Positions 30,593 through 42,360 of a stretch of 64,000 nt of DNA are shown here, one piece after another. Every line of letters begins with the position of its first letter. Position 1 is the first letter of the stretch. The notes beneath the pieces are model-generated. The model was not told the origin of the DNA and did no database searches. It saw nothing but the letters and a program-made list of their open reading frames with translations. The translations under genes were made by a program, and so were the position numbers. The DNA lies in the NCBI GenBank assembly GCA_024867545.1, contig JANFNE010000067.1:1-64000 (forward strand), written 5' to 3'. Origin of the DNA: Phytopythium helicoides (taxonomy: Eukaryota > Oomycota > Peronosporomycetes > Pythiales > Pythiaceae).

Positions 30593-30821
30593 AAGTGGTA
30601 TCAATAGTTACTGAATGACTCCGACGATATCGCCCCAAAGCTGGAATCAGTCGTGTGCTTGAACATCAACTATTTGCACACAACTTGTAGCATGACCGAG
30701 TGTTTATAGCGACACCAATTTGAAAGATAGAATAGATGACAAACGCTAGATTATTAAAGTCGCTAACGCACCGCGAACACGCACGTCACTTCGTTGACAT
30801 CGTTGCTTGCCATGCTTGATA

Positions 30822-31256
30822 TCACGACGATAATTCTTCTGCTGAGTCGTTGTCGAGTCCAGCTACCTCGAACAAATAATGGCTGCGTACACCTGGAAAT
30901 TGAAAACAGATGTCCGAAAAGAGATCCAGAAGGCGTCCCACAGTCGATTGTAACTCGTCAATTGTCTCCTCGTTGACTTGAATGATACTGCTTTCACGAG
31001 CAAGACGAGTTTCCATTGCGCCGATAGTACTTTGAAGTCGAGTGATATCTTGCTCTTGCTGCGTAACCATACGTTCGAGGGCATTTGTCGAATCGCGATA
31101 CCACAAATTCATCACCGATACAACCGTTCCCCGCATAGCCTCTGAAAGATGATCTTCAAGCACAGAGCGGTCACGTTCACACTTGTGGTGCCTCTGGCAC
31201 AGTCGTTTGCTCGGATATTGGTCAGAGTCGACCTGGTGCGAACGTTTCCCCGCCAT
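30822..31256 (-). CDS. Coiled-coil protein, 144 aa (copy 1)
   Basis: Complete frame from ATG 31256. A basic N-terminus with KRSHQVDSDQYPSKRLCQRHH is followed by a long helix with heptad-spaced hydrophobics (about residues 28-110, including ERMVTQQEQDITRLQSTIGA). A short hydrophobic/acidic end finishes DNDSAEELSS. No signal peptide and no enzymatic motif. The family was not recognised. An identical copy lies 2,409 bp away, consistent with a very recent duplication. Confidence 0.55.
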   Translation of the reverse strand: MAGKRSHQVDSDQYPSKRLCQRHHKCERDRSVLEDHLSEAMRGTVVSVMNLWYRDSTNALERMVTQQEQDITRLQSTIGAMETRLARESSIIQVNEETIDELQSTVGRLLDLFSDICFQFPGVRSHYLFEVAGLDNDSAEELSS

Positions 31257-32744
31257 GAGAAATTGGGAAGTGACGACCTCACACCAGCTCGTAAACCTTC
31301 ACTCACGTGTTCAATATTAGAAATGATTGCTAAATGTACTGAATGATTACGCTATCGATTGCACAAGTAGTGGTATCTATGAGTGAATGCTGGGTACAAT
31401 TTGTTGGTGAGTGTAGGTTGTCATGATCGCTACTCAATCACTGTCCGTTACACCGCAAACATATCGTTCCTCCCTTACGTCTAGCCAAAACGCCGCGAGG
31501 CACCACAGATTACGTCTATTTGGCACACTACAGTTCAGAGCTCGTACTTATTTTAATAATACTATGCGCGATAGACATGAATTCAGTGCTGAAGAGAGGG
31601 GAAACAACTAGGGAGCTCCAGTTAGAGACCTCCACCGTACATAGACGAGTCGCTAAATTTAATAACAAAGAAAAGGTGATGGTGATACGCGACACGAAAA
31701 GGACTGTATGAGAAAAAGTTCGCAGCGCCATTTTACTTTTGATAGATATGGTTCATACGAGAAAATTATGTGACTTTTGGGTGCCAAGCAAACGTGAGGG
31801 ACTAGTGGGTCGGTACGACTTGGCTACAAGACAAAGATTGGTCTCGAGGCTACTAATTCGTGGCAGCTTGACAGGTCATTGCTTGTTGTTCGTATGAGTT
31901 GGGCAGTGAATAAGCACGCTCCGTCGGAAGCCATCCGAGTTCATTCGAGACACCGCCCTCGATACACAGAATAGTGATCGGTCAGCTAGATTTCTTTCCA
32001 GAGCAGTATCGACTTCTTTGGTAAAGTTGAATCAGCGCAAACTAAATTTAGTGTAGCAAGCCATCTCACGGGCCTGGGGCACAGTTTGAGCCAAAACTTC
32101 TGGCAACGTACTGCCTAGTGGATACCAGCATCAATTAACGGCTCAAGGGTATAGAGAACGCGTTCGTAGAGTTGATGCGGATCGGAACGATGGGAACAAT
32201 GGGAACGAGATGCTTGAAGACCGCCAGTTCAACTTAGGTATTGGTAGTGACGACGGAACGTTGAGTCTGGAACTTGAGGTGCAAAGACAATCCACCATTT
32301 TAGTGGGTTAGAGATGCATTAAGAATCATGAAGTGGCTGCAGAGTTGCGCAGTCTGGAGTGCCTCACCATGTATCATGATTGTGATGAGGTCCGAAGCCG
32401 TGAGGAAGTCGGCGAGATTTCTGACGAGGCACTTATTTGCATGTTTTTGCTCTGTGCTCTGATTGTTGTAATTGTTGTAGTGATTGGTACGTTTTGACTA
32501 ACAGTCTTTTAGACTCAATCGGAACATGAAAGAAAAAGTTTCTCTCGAACTTCTATAAAATCCAGTTCGAGCAATTGCCGATAGATGCACACTTCAAGAG
32601 TCTGTTATGTATCCGGATCTATTTGATGAGAGTGTGCTGTTCTGGATTCACTATACTGCAATAGATTTGGCTTCACAACACTCCAGAATCCTGTCTGGTG
32701 AGATGTCTTCACGAGTGTGGATCAGAACGCTGAGACACTGCTTG

Positions 32745-32758
32745 GGAGGGAGGGAGGG

Positions 32759-32793
<35 letters not shown>
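32745..32793. repeat. GA-rich microsatellite (copy 1)
   Basis: (GGGA)n followed by (GA)n, slightly longer than in copy 2. Confidence 0.9.
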
Positions 32794-33230
32794 GAACTTC
32801 ATGCAAGTTTCCGATCGATATCGAGCACACGCTCCAAATGGATGACTGCCAAGTAATGGGGATGAACAGCACGCAAAGTGACCGTCTATTTTTGTAGTTG
32901 TCTTTATAAATAAATAAGAAGGTAGATTGACCTCACAAGTCTCAATGAATTGCTCAGTTGAGAAGCGGCGCTCTCGACAGCAGCACACGTTAGAACAAGC
33001 CAAGTGGTATCAATAGTTACTGAATGACTCCGACGATATCGCCCCAAAGCTGGAATCAGTCGTGTGCTTGAACATCAACTATTTGCACACAACTTGTAGC
33101 ATGACCGAGTGTTTATAGCGACACCAATTTGAAAGATAGAATAGATGACAAACGCTAGATTATTAAAGTCGCTAACGCACCGCGAACACGCACGTCACTT
33201 CGTTGACATCGTTGCTTGCCATGCTTGATA

Positions 33231-33665
33231 TCACGACGATAATTCTTCTGCTGAGTCGTTGTCGAGTCCAGCTACCTCGAACAAATAATGGCTGCGTACA
33301 CCTGGAAATTGAAAACAGATGTCCGAAAAGAGATCCAGAAGGCGTCCCACAGTCGATTGTAACTCGTCAATTGTCTCCTCGTTGACTTGAATGATACTGC
33401 TTTCACGAGCAAGACGAGTTTCCATTGCGCCGATAGTACTTTGAAGTCGAGTGATATCTTGCTCTTGCTGCGTAACCATACGTTCGAGGGCATTTGTCGA
33501 ATCGCGATACCACAAATTCATCACCGATACAACCGTTCCCCGCATAGCCTCTGAAAGATGATCTTCAAGCACAGAGCGGTCACGTTCACACTTGTGGTGC
33601 CTCTGGCACAGTCGTTTGCTCGGATATTGGTCAGAGTCGACCTGGTGCGAACGTTTCCCCGCCAT
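33231..33665 (-). CDS. Coiled-coil protein, 144 aa (copy 2)
   Basis: Residue-for-residue identical in translation to the copy at 30822-31256, from ATG 33665. It has the same basic N-terminus, heptad helix and acidic end. Retention of both intact copies reflects recency rather than proven selection. Confidence 0.55.
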   Translation of the reverse strand: MAGKRSHQVDSDQYPSKRLCQRHHKCERDRSVLEDHLSEAMRGTVVSVMNLWYRDSTNALERMVTQQEQDITRLQSTIGAMETRLARESSIIQVNEETIDELQSTVGRLLDLFSDICFQFPGVRSHYLFEVAGLDNDSAEELSS

Positions 33666-35153
33666 GAGAAATTGGGAAGTGACGACCTCACACCAGCTCG
33701 TAAACCTTCACTCACGTGTTCAATATTAGAAATGATTGCTAAATGTACTGAATGATTACGCTATCGATTGCACAAGTAGTGGTATCTATGAGTGAATGCT
33801 GGGTACAATTTGTTGGTGAGTGTAGGTTGTCATGATCGCTACTCAATCACTGTCCGTTACACCGCAAACATATCGTTCCTCCCTTACGTCTAGCCAAAAC
33901 GCCGCGAGGCACCACAGATTACGTCTATTTGGCACACTACAGTTCAGAGCTCGTACTTATTTTAATAATACTATGCGCGATAGACATGAATTCAGTGCTG
34001 AAGAGAGGGGAAACAACTAGGGAGCTCCAGTTAGAGACCTCCACCGTACATAGACGAGTCGCTAAATTTAATAACAAAGAAAAGGTGATGGTGATACGCG
34101 ACACGAAAAGGACTGTATGAGAAAAAGTTCGCAGCGCCATTTTACTTTTGATAGATATGGTTCATACGAGAAAATTATGTGACTTTTGGGTGCCAAGCAA
34201 ACGTGAGGGACTAGTGGGTCGGTACGACTTGGCTACAAGACAAAGATTGGTCTCGAGGCTACTAATTCGTGGCAGCTTGACAGGTCATTGCTTGTTGTTC
34301 GTATGAGTTGGGCAGTGAATAAGCACGCTCCGTCGGAAGCCATCCGAGTTCATTCGAGACACCGCCCTCGATACACAGAATAGTGATCGGTCAGCTAGAT
34401 TTCTTTCCAGAGCAGTATCGACTTCTTTGGTAAAGTTGAATCAGCGCAAACTAAATTTAGTGTAGCAAGCCATCTCACGGGCCTGGGGCACAGTTTGAGC
34501 CAAAACTTCTGGCAACGTACTGCCTAGTGGATACCAGCATCAATTAACGGCTCAAGGGTATAGAGAACGCGTTCGTAGAGTTGATGCGGATCGGAACGAT
34601 GGGAACAATGGGAACGAGATGCTTGAAGACCGCCAGTTCAACTTAGGTATTGGTAGTGACGACGGAACGTTGAGTCTGGAACTTGAGGTGCAAAGACAAT
34701 CCACCATTTTAGTGGGTTAGAGATGCATTAAGAATCATGAAGTGGCTGCAGAGTTGCGCAGTCTGGAGTGCCTCACCATGTATCATGATTTTGACGAGGT
34801 CCGAAGCCGTGACGAAGTCGGCGAGATTTCTGACGAGGCACTTATTTGCATGTGTTTGCTCTGTGTTCTGATTGTTGTAATTGTTGAAGTGATTGGTACG
34901 TTTTGACTAACAGTCTTTTAGACTCAATCGGAACATGAAAGAAAAAGTTTCTCTCGAACTTCTATAAAATCCAGTTCGAGCAATTGCCGATAGATGCACA
35001 CTTCAAGAGTCTGTTATGTATCCGGATCTATTTGATGAGAGTGTGCTGTTCTGGATTCACTATACTGCAATAGATTTGGCTTCACAACACTCCAGAATCC
35101 TGTCTGGTGAGATGTCTTCACGAGTGTGGATCAGAACGCTGAGACACTGCTTG

Positions 35154-35167
35154 GGAGGGAGGGAGGG

Positions 35168-35198
<31 letters not shown>

Positions 35199-35200
35199 GA
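35154..35200. repeat. GA-rich microsatellite (copy 2)
   Basis: Same (GGGA)n(GA)n run, a few units shorter than copy 1. Confidence 0.9.
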
Positions 35201-35400
35201 ACTTCATGCAAGTTTCCGATCGATATCGAGCACACGCTCCAAATGGATGACTGCCAAGTAATGGGGATGAACAGCACGCAAAGTGACCGTCTATTTTTGT
35301 AGTTGTCTTTATAAATAAATAAGAAGGTAGATTGACCTCACAAGTCTCAATGAATTGCTCAGTTGAGAAGCGGCGCTCTCGATAGCAGTACATCTCAGAT

Positions 35401-35414
35401 CCCCCCCCCCCCCC
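35401..35414. repeat. 14-nt poly-C run at duplication edge
   Basis: Uninterrupted C run next to the right breakpoint of the tandem duplication. Between it and 36,029 only fragmentary frames occur, one acidic (ELPDTDFDNDDVDAV, about 35,468-35,512), possibly transposon-derived. Confidence 0.8.
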
Positions 35415-36029
35415 TCCTCCCCCAGTAGCGCAAGCATCGCACTCGCTTTGTCGTCGGAGTGATTTTGAGCTCCCCGACACTGATTTTGACAACGATGATG
35501 TAGATGCTGTAGTTATGAGTTGTCTACCGTTCGTATTTCTTGGTGAATCCTAATCTCTTCGCATTGCTCTTTCCCACATCGAAGGAACGATAATCTCACA
35601 TTTTCCCTTCCATTACAACTCGACATGTGTGCTACACAAAAGAACATTCTATCGATGAGTCTCATACATAGAGTGTGGGGGTTTATATGGCAACTCACTG
35701 AGCCAAAAGTAGGTGATGTGCAAGTTCATCAGACAGGGGAACATTGGTCTGCCTCGACTACCGTGGCACCATGACGGATGCTTCCGTTCTTTGAGACAGG
35801 ACAGCGGCAATATTTTGAAAGGATGTTACAGGCCAAAGGGTTGCTTCACCGAACTTATGACACACTACCACAACGACAATGATATGAACCCTCTTTTACG
35901 GACAGAAATGCAGCTCAAAAACAGGAAGCAGTATCTACGTCAACGTGGCCACTGTAAGTAACTTGTAGAGCAATCGACTCAACTGTACGCGCTGATTCAA
36001 TACTGTCTTTACTGAACACAGTCAGCACC

Positions 36030-37080
36030 ATGGCAGCATACGGTGAGACTTTGCAGTGGGCATCTGTGAAGATGTGCACCACTACTGAGCTTTTTCTTAC
36101 AGGGCGAGAAAGTACAAAGTACGATACTGCAACTGACAGCGAGTGGGTTGAGAAGCCAGCGTTTGCTTACCGAAATAATTTGCTGATCCGCAACTGTTTG
36201 AGCGTGCCAATAGATGACGATGGAACTACTGTGGGATTCATATTTACAACACGCAAACTCTTTCGGCACATCCCCGTAGCTTTTGTTGAGCAGCAATCGT
36301 CCGGTCTCGTGGGTATGGCCGACGGTATCTACAAAGTCCATTTCGGAAGATGGACTCTCGTGCCATTTGGAACCTGCTCTATACGCTACGGTAGAGGTGA
36401 TTATTCCCACACATTTGTGCCGTGAGTTTACTCATTTGTACGGCCGGAATCAACAGCTAGCTACACAGCCATGTTCACCACTGTGAAGGAGCGTGCTGAG
36501 CTATTTTTGGGCGTAACATTCAACTGGATTTTGAATCTGTGTGCTGGTCGCATCTGATTCGCAATGCTCAAAAACGAAGAGAGTTCCAAGGAGCCCGAAC
36601 AAAGAATTGCCGCTCTATGGTGCTCTATGGTGACTTTATTCGCTCACAGCTGAGCCTCCTAAATGAAAGCCTGTGTCAACAAGTCTTCGTTTCCGTTAGT
36701 TCTACCAGCTTATTTTGCTGTACACCATTTGTGATCGACACGAGGTAATGGAACACTTCTACGAATTTTTTGTGTTGCCTCTCCACCTACCACCACAAGT
36801 ACATTGCTGACATTGCAGAGTTACCAATCCCATGTGGCGTCTTTACCGTTTCGCTGTTCGAGAGTCGTAGACGCACGTTTACTAACGAAGTAAAAACGTT
36901 TGGGTATGGCGCCGTATCCGTGACACATAACCATTTAAGCCATACAGCGCAGACGAAGAGCACTAAGCCGAGAAAAAAGAAGAATCTCGTCGGTGCTGCT
37001 GAGCTAAACCTCGTGACAGCACTCAACCCAATCATTAGCGATTTACTTGCTATAGCAAACCAATACCTGTGGCCAAGCTA
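36030..37080 (+). pseudogene. Mutator-like (MULE) transposase remnant, catalytic part
   Basis: The plus frame at 36030-36425 includes GLVGMADGIYKVHFGRWTLV, the pattern around the first catalytic aspartate of MULE transposases, followed by GRGDYSHTFVP. Neighbouring frames at about 36,425-36,770 carry on with ERAELFLGVTF-like and HLIRNAQKRREF-like text, and 36,770-36,860 has more fragments. Several frame changes and stops separate the pieces. No terminal inverted repeats were found. This is the opposite part of the protein from the remnant at 17 kb, which keeps only the SWIM end, so they are two independent dead copies. Confidence 0.6.
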
Positions 37081-37777
37081 AGCCACTTCTATGACATCTG
37101 GACAGGTATTTACCAAGGTATCAAGCAGCAGAATGTCCGGGGACACTTTCCAAGAAACACCAGGGTCGAAATTCATGCACTGCTTTAGCGACACGTAGGA
37201 TATGGGCAGCCAATTGCTCATCGAGCGCGATCGACCTCGGTGATCGGTTTGTTGCACTCGTCAACCCACTGTAACTACTAACAGCGGTAGTTCATCTCCT
37301 TCGACACGAATTGTGGTGCCGTGCTCTTTGTGTGTAGCAGCCCGAGCCGAGGTCGTCGTAGAAGAACACGCAGTTTTCCTGCTGTGAATCATCTTGAGAG
37401 TTTGAAAGTGCCTACGAGTGAGCGCGATGGGCAGTAGAAGTTCAGCTAGATGGGTGGTTGCAAATATCACAAGCGTGCCACCACTAATGTGTATAGAATG
37501 TGTGGTGTAATATACTACTGTATGACATTTTATCAGAAATTTCTCCATTGTACTGCTTTAAACCAGAAACCGTAACAAAAAATGAACTTGTATGAATGAA
37601 ATCATTTTTTACACATATATTGATTTTTCAAGGCCTGTGTGCATCATACATTTTCCAAGATAAAGACCAGTGGCTACACTCATACATTTTCCAAGACAAA
37701 TCTTCTTGGCTACATTGAATTGATGAGCTCACGGAGCTCAGTCGCCAATTGGCCAAGTGAACGCGGTAAAGGAGGGC
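37081..37777. other. Gap before kinase gene
   Basis: No gene seen. At 37,645-37,715 a segment of about 35 bp is tandemly duplicated (ATACATTTTCCAAGA, the following AAG/CAAA text and TGGCTACA). AT-rich sequence at 37,540-37,640 could hold promoter elements of the kinase gene. Confidence 0.4.
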
Positions 37778-40700
37778 ATGAAGGACGAAAAAGGCGATAA
37801 AGTGGCGATGGAAGCAGTGGAGATCGACGCCATCGGTGCAGCAGACGAGAGAGCGAGAGATGGAGCTGGTGGTGGGGACGGAGGGCTCGGACGGCATGCT
37901 CTCGAGCGGTTCAAGCTTGTCCGCAACGCGGTCGAGGCCATGGAGGCTGACCGGATCGACCACGTGCTGTTCGGACTACTGCTGAGTGCTGAGGGCGTGC
38001 GAGACGAGATGCGAGTATTTGAGGAGCAGCAGTCGCGGGTGCTGCAGCTGGCGCATACAGGGTACTACGTGCGGCGGATAGAGGGGCTGCACACGGTGCT
38101 GGACGCGGTAGTTGGGCAGTACGAGATACCAGAGCTAGCAGAAATGAGCGAGTGGAGAGAGGCACTGAAACGAGAGCGGCTCGAGCGCGTCCATCGATAC
38201 GATACCATGCTATCGTCGCGCTCAACGCACGACGCGGATAATTCTCACGAGAGCAAGGAGGCGGTGTGCGAGCTATCAACCAACCTCGGCACGAATGAGC
38301 AGCAAGAGGAAGCGCTGATGCTGCTCAAAGCTGCTGTTGTCAAGTATGGCGAGGATATTCTGGCGGAGGAAGAGATTTTGCTGATGGAACAAGTCTTCTC
38401 AGTGATTGCTGAGCGATCCAACATGGTTGTAATGTCGACACCATCGTGGCTTGTCATGCCATTTGAGTTTATGAGCGAGTTTGGCCTGTCACGATGGGGG
38501 AATGACCTTTATTACTTCAATGACTCGGACCCTGGACGCCTCATCCATGACGCGAACGTTTGGTCGGGCCTGAACCACCCACACGTGGCCAAATTTCTAG
38601 GAGCGTGTCATGTTGGGAGTCATCCATTTATCGTGCATGAGCGTGCACGCCCGCTGAGTGCGTGCGTGGCCGAGATGAAGTCCCGGGATCAACTGTGGCG
38701 CCGTATGTACGAGCTCGCATTGGCGCTGCAGTATTTGCGTGAGCGTGGATTGAGATGTGGGAATCACTTTTCTGTTGACAGTGTATATTGCGCGGAGATG
38801 GAAGAGAAAACGCTAGTCTTCGGATCAAATCTTATCGACGACGAGACCAACTGGGGCAGCAACGATTCGACTTCCGATCCCGCTTCGGGAAAAAGCGTCA
38901 ACCACAATGCAGAAGAAATCGACGAGCTGTGTTTACTGATTCTGAATTGTTTAAAAGGGGTTTTGTCACCAGCGAGCAGCAGCCTACAGCAAATTCATAC
39001 TTTCCAGGGGGGAATCAAAGAAGGCGCGGAATGGTTCGAAAACATACCGGCCACTCGTCCTAGTTTTATGGATCAGAGCGAATGGGAAATGCTGGGGAGT
39101 ATTCGAGATGTAAGTGACACATCGAAGTCACCAACCCTCTACGCGATCGAGAGGCTACGAGAAGCTGCTGACTCTGCTGCGAAGACTAACCAGGCTGGTG
39201 GATCTGGTGTGCATAACAACGGTAAGTTGGGAATTCGAAGAGAATTCAAATCGGAGAAGCAGGCTGCAACAAAGTATCGCTCAGTGGAAGCTGCACTTCA
39301 GTGGTGCTCAACAATTGTGACTCAAGGAACGCCATCCGCCACGATCTATTCACGATTAGTGGATGTCTATACGCAACTCAAGACATCTGAACAGCTAGAG
39401 TTCGATACAGCGCATGCAAATCAGCTGGGTGACGGATTCACTAGCCTGTTGACTCAATTTTATAGCTACCTACTAGAGCACTCGAACCGTAGCAGTGTAT
39501 CGGCCCAGTCGAGCCTTGTTTCCAATGTTCAATACCATGAACAGACATGCATACTATCTTTCCATGAGAGCATCGACCGATTCCAAAAGAAGTGCGGCCT
39601 CCCAGATAATTCTGAAGTTCACAACCCAGCTCCTGGGACATCTACGGCGAGGTCAACGGCAGGGATGGAGATTAATAGTGATCCATTTCAGACTCGCAAA
39701 GCCGCAGCGCAAGCTGATTTAAGCATTGCAGATGGAGAGCATCAATCCACAACAAGCGAAAGGTCAAATGATGCATTCGCACGGAGTGTCACCCCAGCCC
39801 AAACTGTTCCTAGTTTACTATTCTCCGAGCAACAAGCTGTAAGGAAAAAGTGGTTTGTGTCACCGCCAGAAATCGCGTTCAACTCTTTCGACGAATTTAG
39901 TCGTGACGCATTCGGATCGGTTCACCATGGCAAATGGTTTGACACACCAGTTGTCGTCAAATGCGTATTCCTCGGCGCTGCCGAGGACCGAGACGAATTG
40001 TACTCACAGTTCCTACAGGAAGCAGATACGTGGTTTGAGCTCAATCACATCAACATCGTCAAGATGTACGGCGCGTGCCACATTGGCCAGCCGTTCTTTG
40101 TATGCGAGTACGCAAGAGGTGGTGAACTGAGTTCATATCTTGATCAGAAACAGGGAGGCAAGTACGAGGTGTGGTACAGTTTGTTGAACGCCGCACTGGG
40201 GCTGCAATATCTTCACAATAAAGGAATTGTGCACGCCGACTTGAAGGCGAACAACGTTTTGGTGGGAGCAGATGGCATCGCAAAGTTGACAGATTTTGGT
40301 TTGAGCAAGTCGGGGAGGGATAACTCAGTGAGTGTGAACGATGGCGGAGCACGCGGAGCGTATCGATGGAAAGCGCCCGAGTGTTTGCCATGGAAGGGAG
40401 ATCCTGGCGAATCAGCCACATTTGCTTCGGATGTTTACTCCTTTGCAATGTTGATGATCGAGGTAGTGAGTGGGAATGTTCCATGGGGCGAGATGCCAGA
40501 TGCTGCAGTAAAGTTCAAGTTAAGAGAGGCAAACTGCCACCTCAGCCTGCTGCAATCGCAGACTCTGAATGGAAGTTGATCCAACGCATGTGTTGCTTGG
40601 ACCCTTCAAAGCGTGTCCCGATCGATGCCGTTGTACTACACTTGTCATCGTTCCTGGAGCAGCTCGACTTGGATCATTTGTGGTTACCAGATTTGAAACA

Positions 40701-42360
40701 TGTTGCTCCAAACCAGCATGTGAATCAGATAGTTTCCCGTGGAGGCACCTTACTGAGCCTAATCGAGCTGGTGAATGGGTCTAATGCGAGACTTGCAAAA
40801 CTTGCTGCAAATCACCTCGTTGCAGTTCATATCAAGCGTGGTGTGCCGTCAGACAAAAAGGAAATCCAAGCTATCATGAACCTTGCGTTTCAGGGCAGCG
40901 ACTCTGAGAAAGAGTGGGCTTTGAGGGCTATTGCGAATTTAACTTTCCATGATGATGATAACCAAGATGAAATTGTGTTGCTCGGGGGAATTCCTCTACT
41001 AATGGATTTTCTGCGGGACGGCAGCACTGTTCAAAAGCAGATGGCGGCTGGTGCATTGCTGAATCTATGCATGAGCTTAAGCAATACGACAGAGGTAGTG
41101 GAGCGCGGTGGCATCGATCTTCTAATAACATTGGTGCAACAAGAAGACGAAAAGCTGAAAGAAAATGCGGCAGGAACCTTGGCGAATATATGCTTTCAAG
41201 TGCCGTTCAAAGCGATGGTCGCATCGTGTGGAGGCATTGCTCCTCTGGTGAGGTTAGCGCGGGACGGCGACGAGATGCAGAAAGAATACGCAGCGTTCGC
41301 ACTTTGGATGCTTGCAATTCTCTCAGACAATCTTGTAGAAATCGCATCATGCGGTGCCATTGATCCTTTGATATCTTTGGTTCGGGATGGAAACGACAAC
41401 CACAAGATGTATGCGATGGGTGCTTGCTGTAAACTTGCACTTATCGCAGACAACCGCGAGAAGATTGCATCTAGCGGCGGTATTCCTCCAATGGTAAAGC
41501 TATTGCGGGATGGAAGTAGCAAGCAGAAGGAGTATGCTGCAGGAACGCTCTGGAATGTTGCATTTTCAAATGAAGCAAACCAGCGTGAGATCTCGTCGTG
41601 TGGAGGCGTTTCAGCGCTAGTGGATTTGGTTGCCGAGGGCAATGCTGATCAAGTCGAGCATGCTACAGGCGCGTTGTGGAGTCTAGCTGTGAATGCTGAC
41701 CTGAAAGTCGAGATTGCATCTTGTGGCGGCATCGGTCTGATGATGAAATTCATGAAGGATGGCAATGAGCATCAACAAGAACGGGCGGCAAATATTTTGT
41801 GGAGTCTTGCGGAGAGCTTCAACAACAAGACTGAGATCTTGGCCAGTGGTGCCATTGTCCCCTTAATGGAGTTTGTTTGTAATGGCAGCGAAAGTCTTAA
41901 GGAAATTGCGGCAGGCATTTTGTGGGGTCTCGCCTACCCAAACCAAGCAGGAGCTGCAGCTATTCGAGAATCTGGTGCTATCGACCCCCTGTTAAATCTT
42001 GTGGAGAGCGGGACAGACGATCAGAAGCTTCAGGCAGCTGGTGCCATTTGTGCTTTGGATCCCGATTCAGCCACCAAAGCTACAATAGTAGCTCATGGCG
42101 GCGTGCAAGCACTACTGCGGTACGTTGAGAACACCAGCAACAATAAAGAGCGAGAGGAGGGTCTTGCCGCGCTTCGAATCCTATGCTATGGTGACAATAG
42201 CGACCTCACGCGGAACAGAGCGGTTGGCAAAACTTTCAGTGCAGCAAGGGGCTTCGAGATACTGTCAAAGATCGTGCAAAATGGGTCAGAGCAGGATAGG
42301 CTGCTTGCTAACAGCATTCTATCATGTATGCACGATGGAACTACGGAGGACAAATCGTAA
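37778..42360 (+). CDS. Pseudokinase-kinase-armadillo protein (TKL-type)
   Basis: Single-exon gene of about 1,527 codons. ATG 37778 is the first true start. Residues about 210-400 form a degenerate kinase-like domain (SGLNHPHVAKFLGACHVGSHPF) without catalytic HRD or DFG motifs. A second kinase domain at about 690-955 is complete: glycine loop FGSVHHGKW, VAIK-type K728, catalytic H819-A-D821-LKANN, D839-F-G, and the APE motif in WKAPECL. The YLHNKGIVHADLK loop fits TKL/serine-threonine kinases. From about residue 1,000 to the end are about a dozen armadillo repeats (NQREISSCGGVSALVDLV style), a protein-binding solenoid. One base is missing at 40528-40530 in a GAGGC run, splitting the kinase C-lobe from the armadillo part. 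Both sides are otherwise intact, so I read it as one gene with a consensus error or a very recent lesion. The first kinase domain may regulate the second. Confidence 0.85.

Larger units (their letters stand above)
30593..33001. repeat. 2.4-kb tandem duplication, copy 1
   Basis: Direct repeat with a period of 2,409 bp relative to copy 2. All landmarks (coiled-coil gene, GA microsatellite) are displaced by exactly this amount. The few differences cluster around 32,385-32,495 and in the GA run. Outside the coiled-coil gene (about 31,260-32,740) I see no supported gene. Confidence 0.95.
33002..35390. repeat. 2.4-kb tandem duplication, copy 2
   Basis: Second copy. Identity with copy 1 ends near 35,390, just before a 14-nt C run. 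Confidence 0.95.

Noticed and set aside
40513..40543. Intron at the kinase-armadillo frame break
   Set aside because: The only GT...AG pair spans 27 nt, which is too short and a multiple of three, so it cannot repair the frame.
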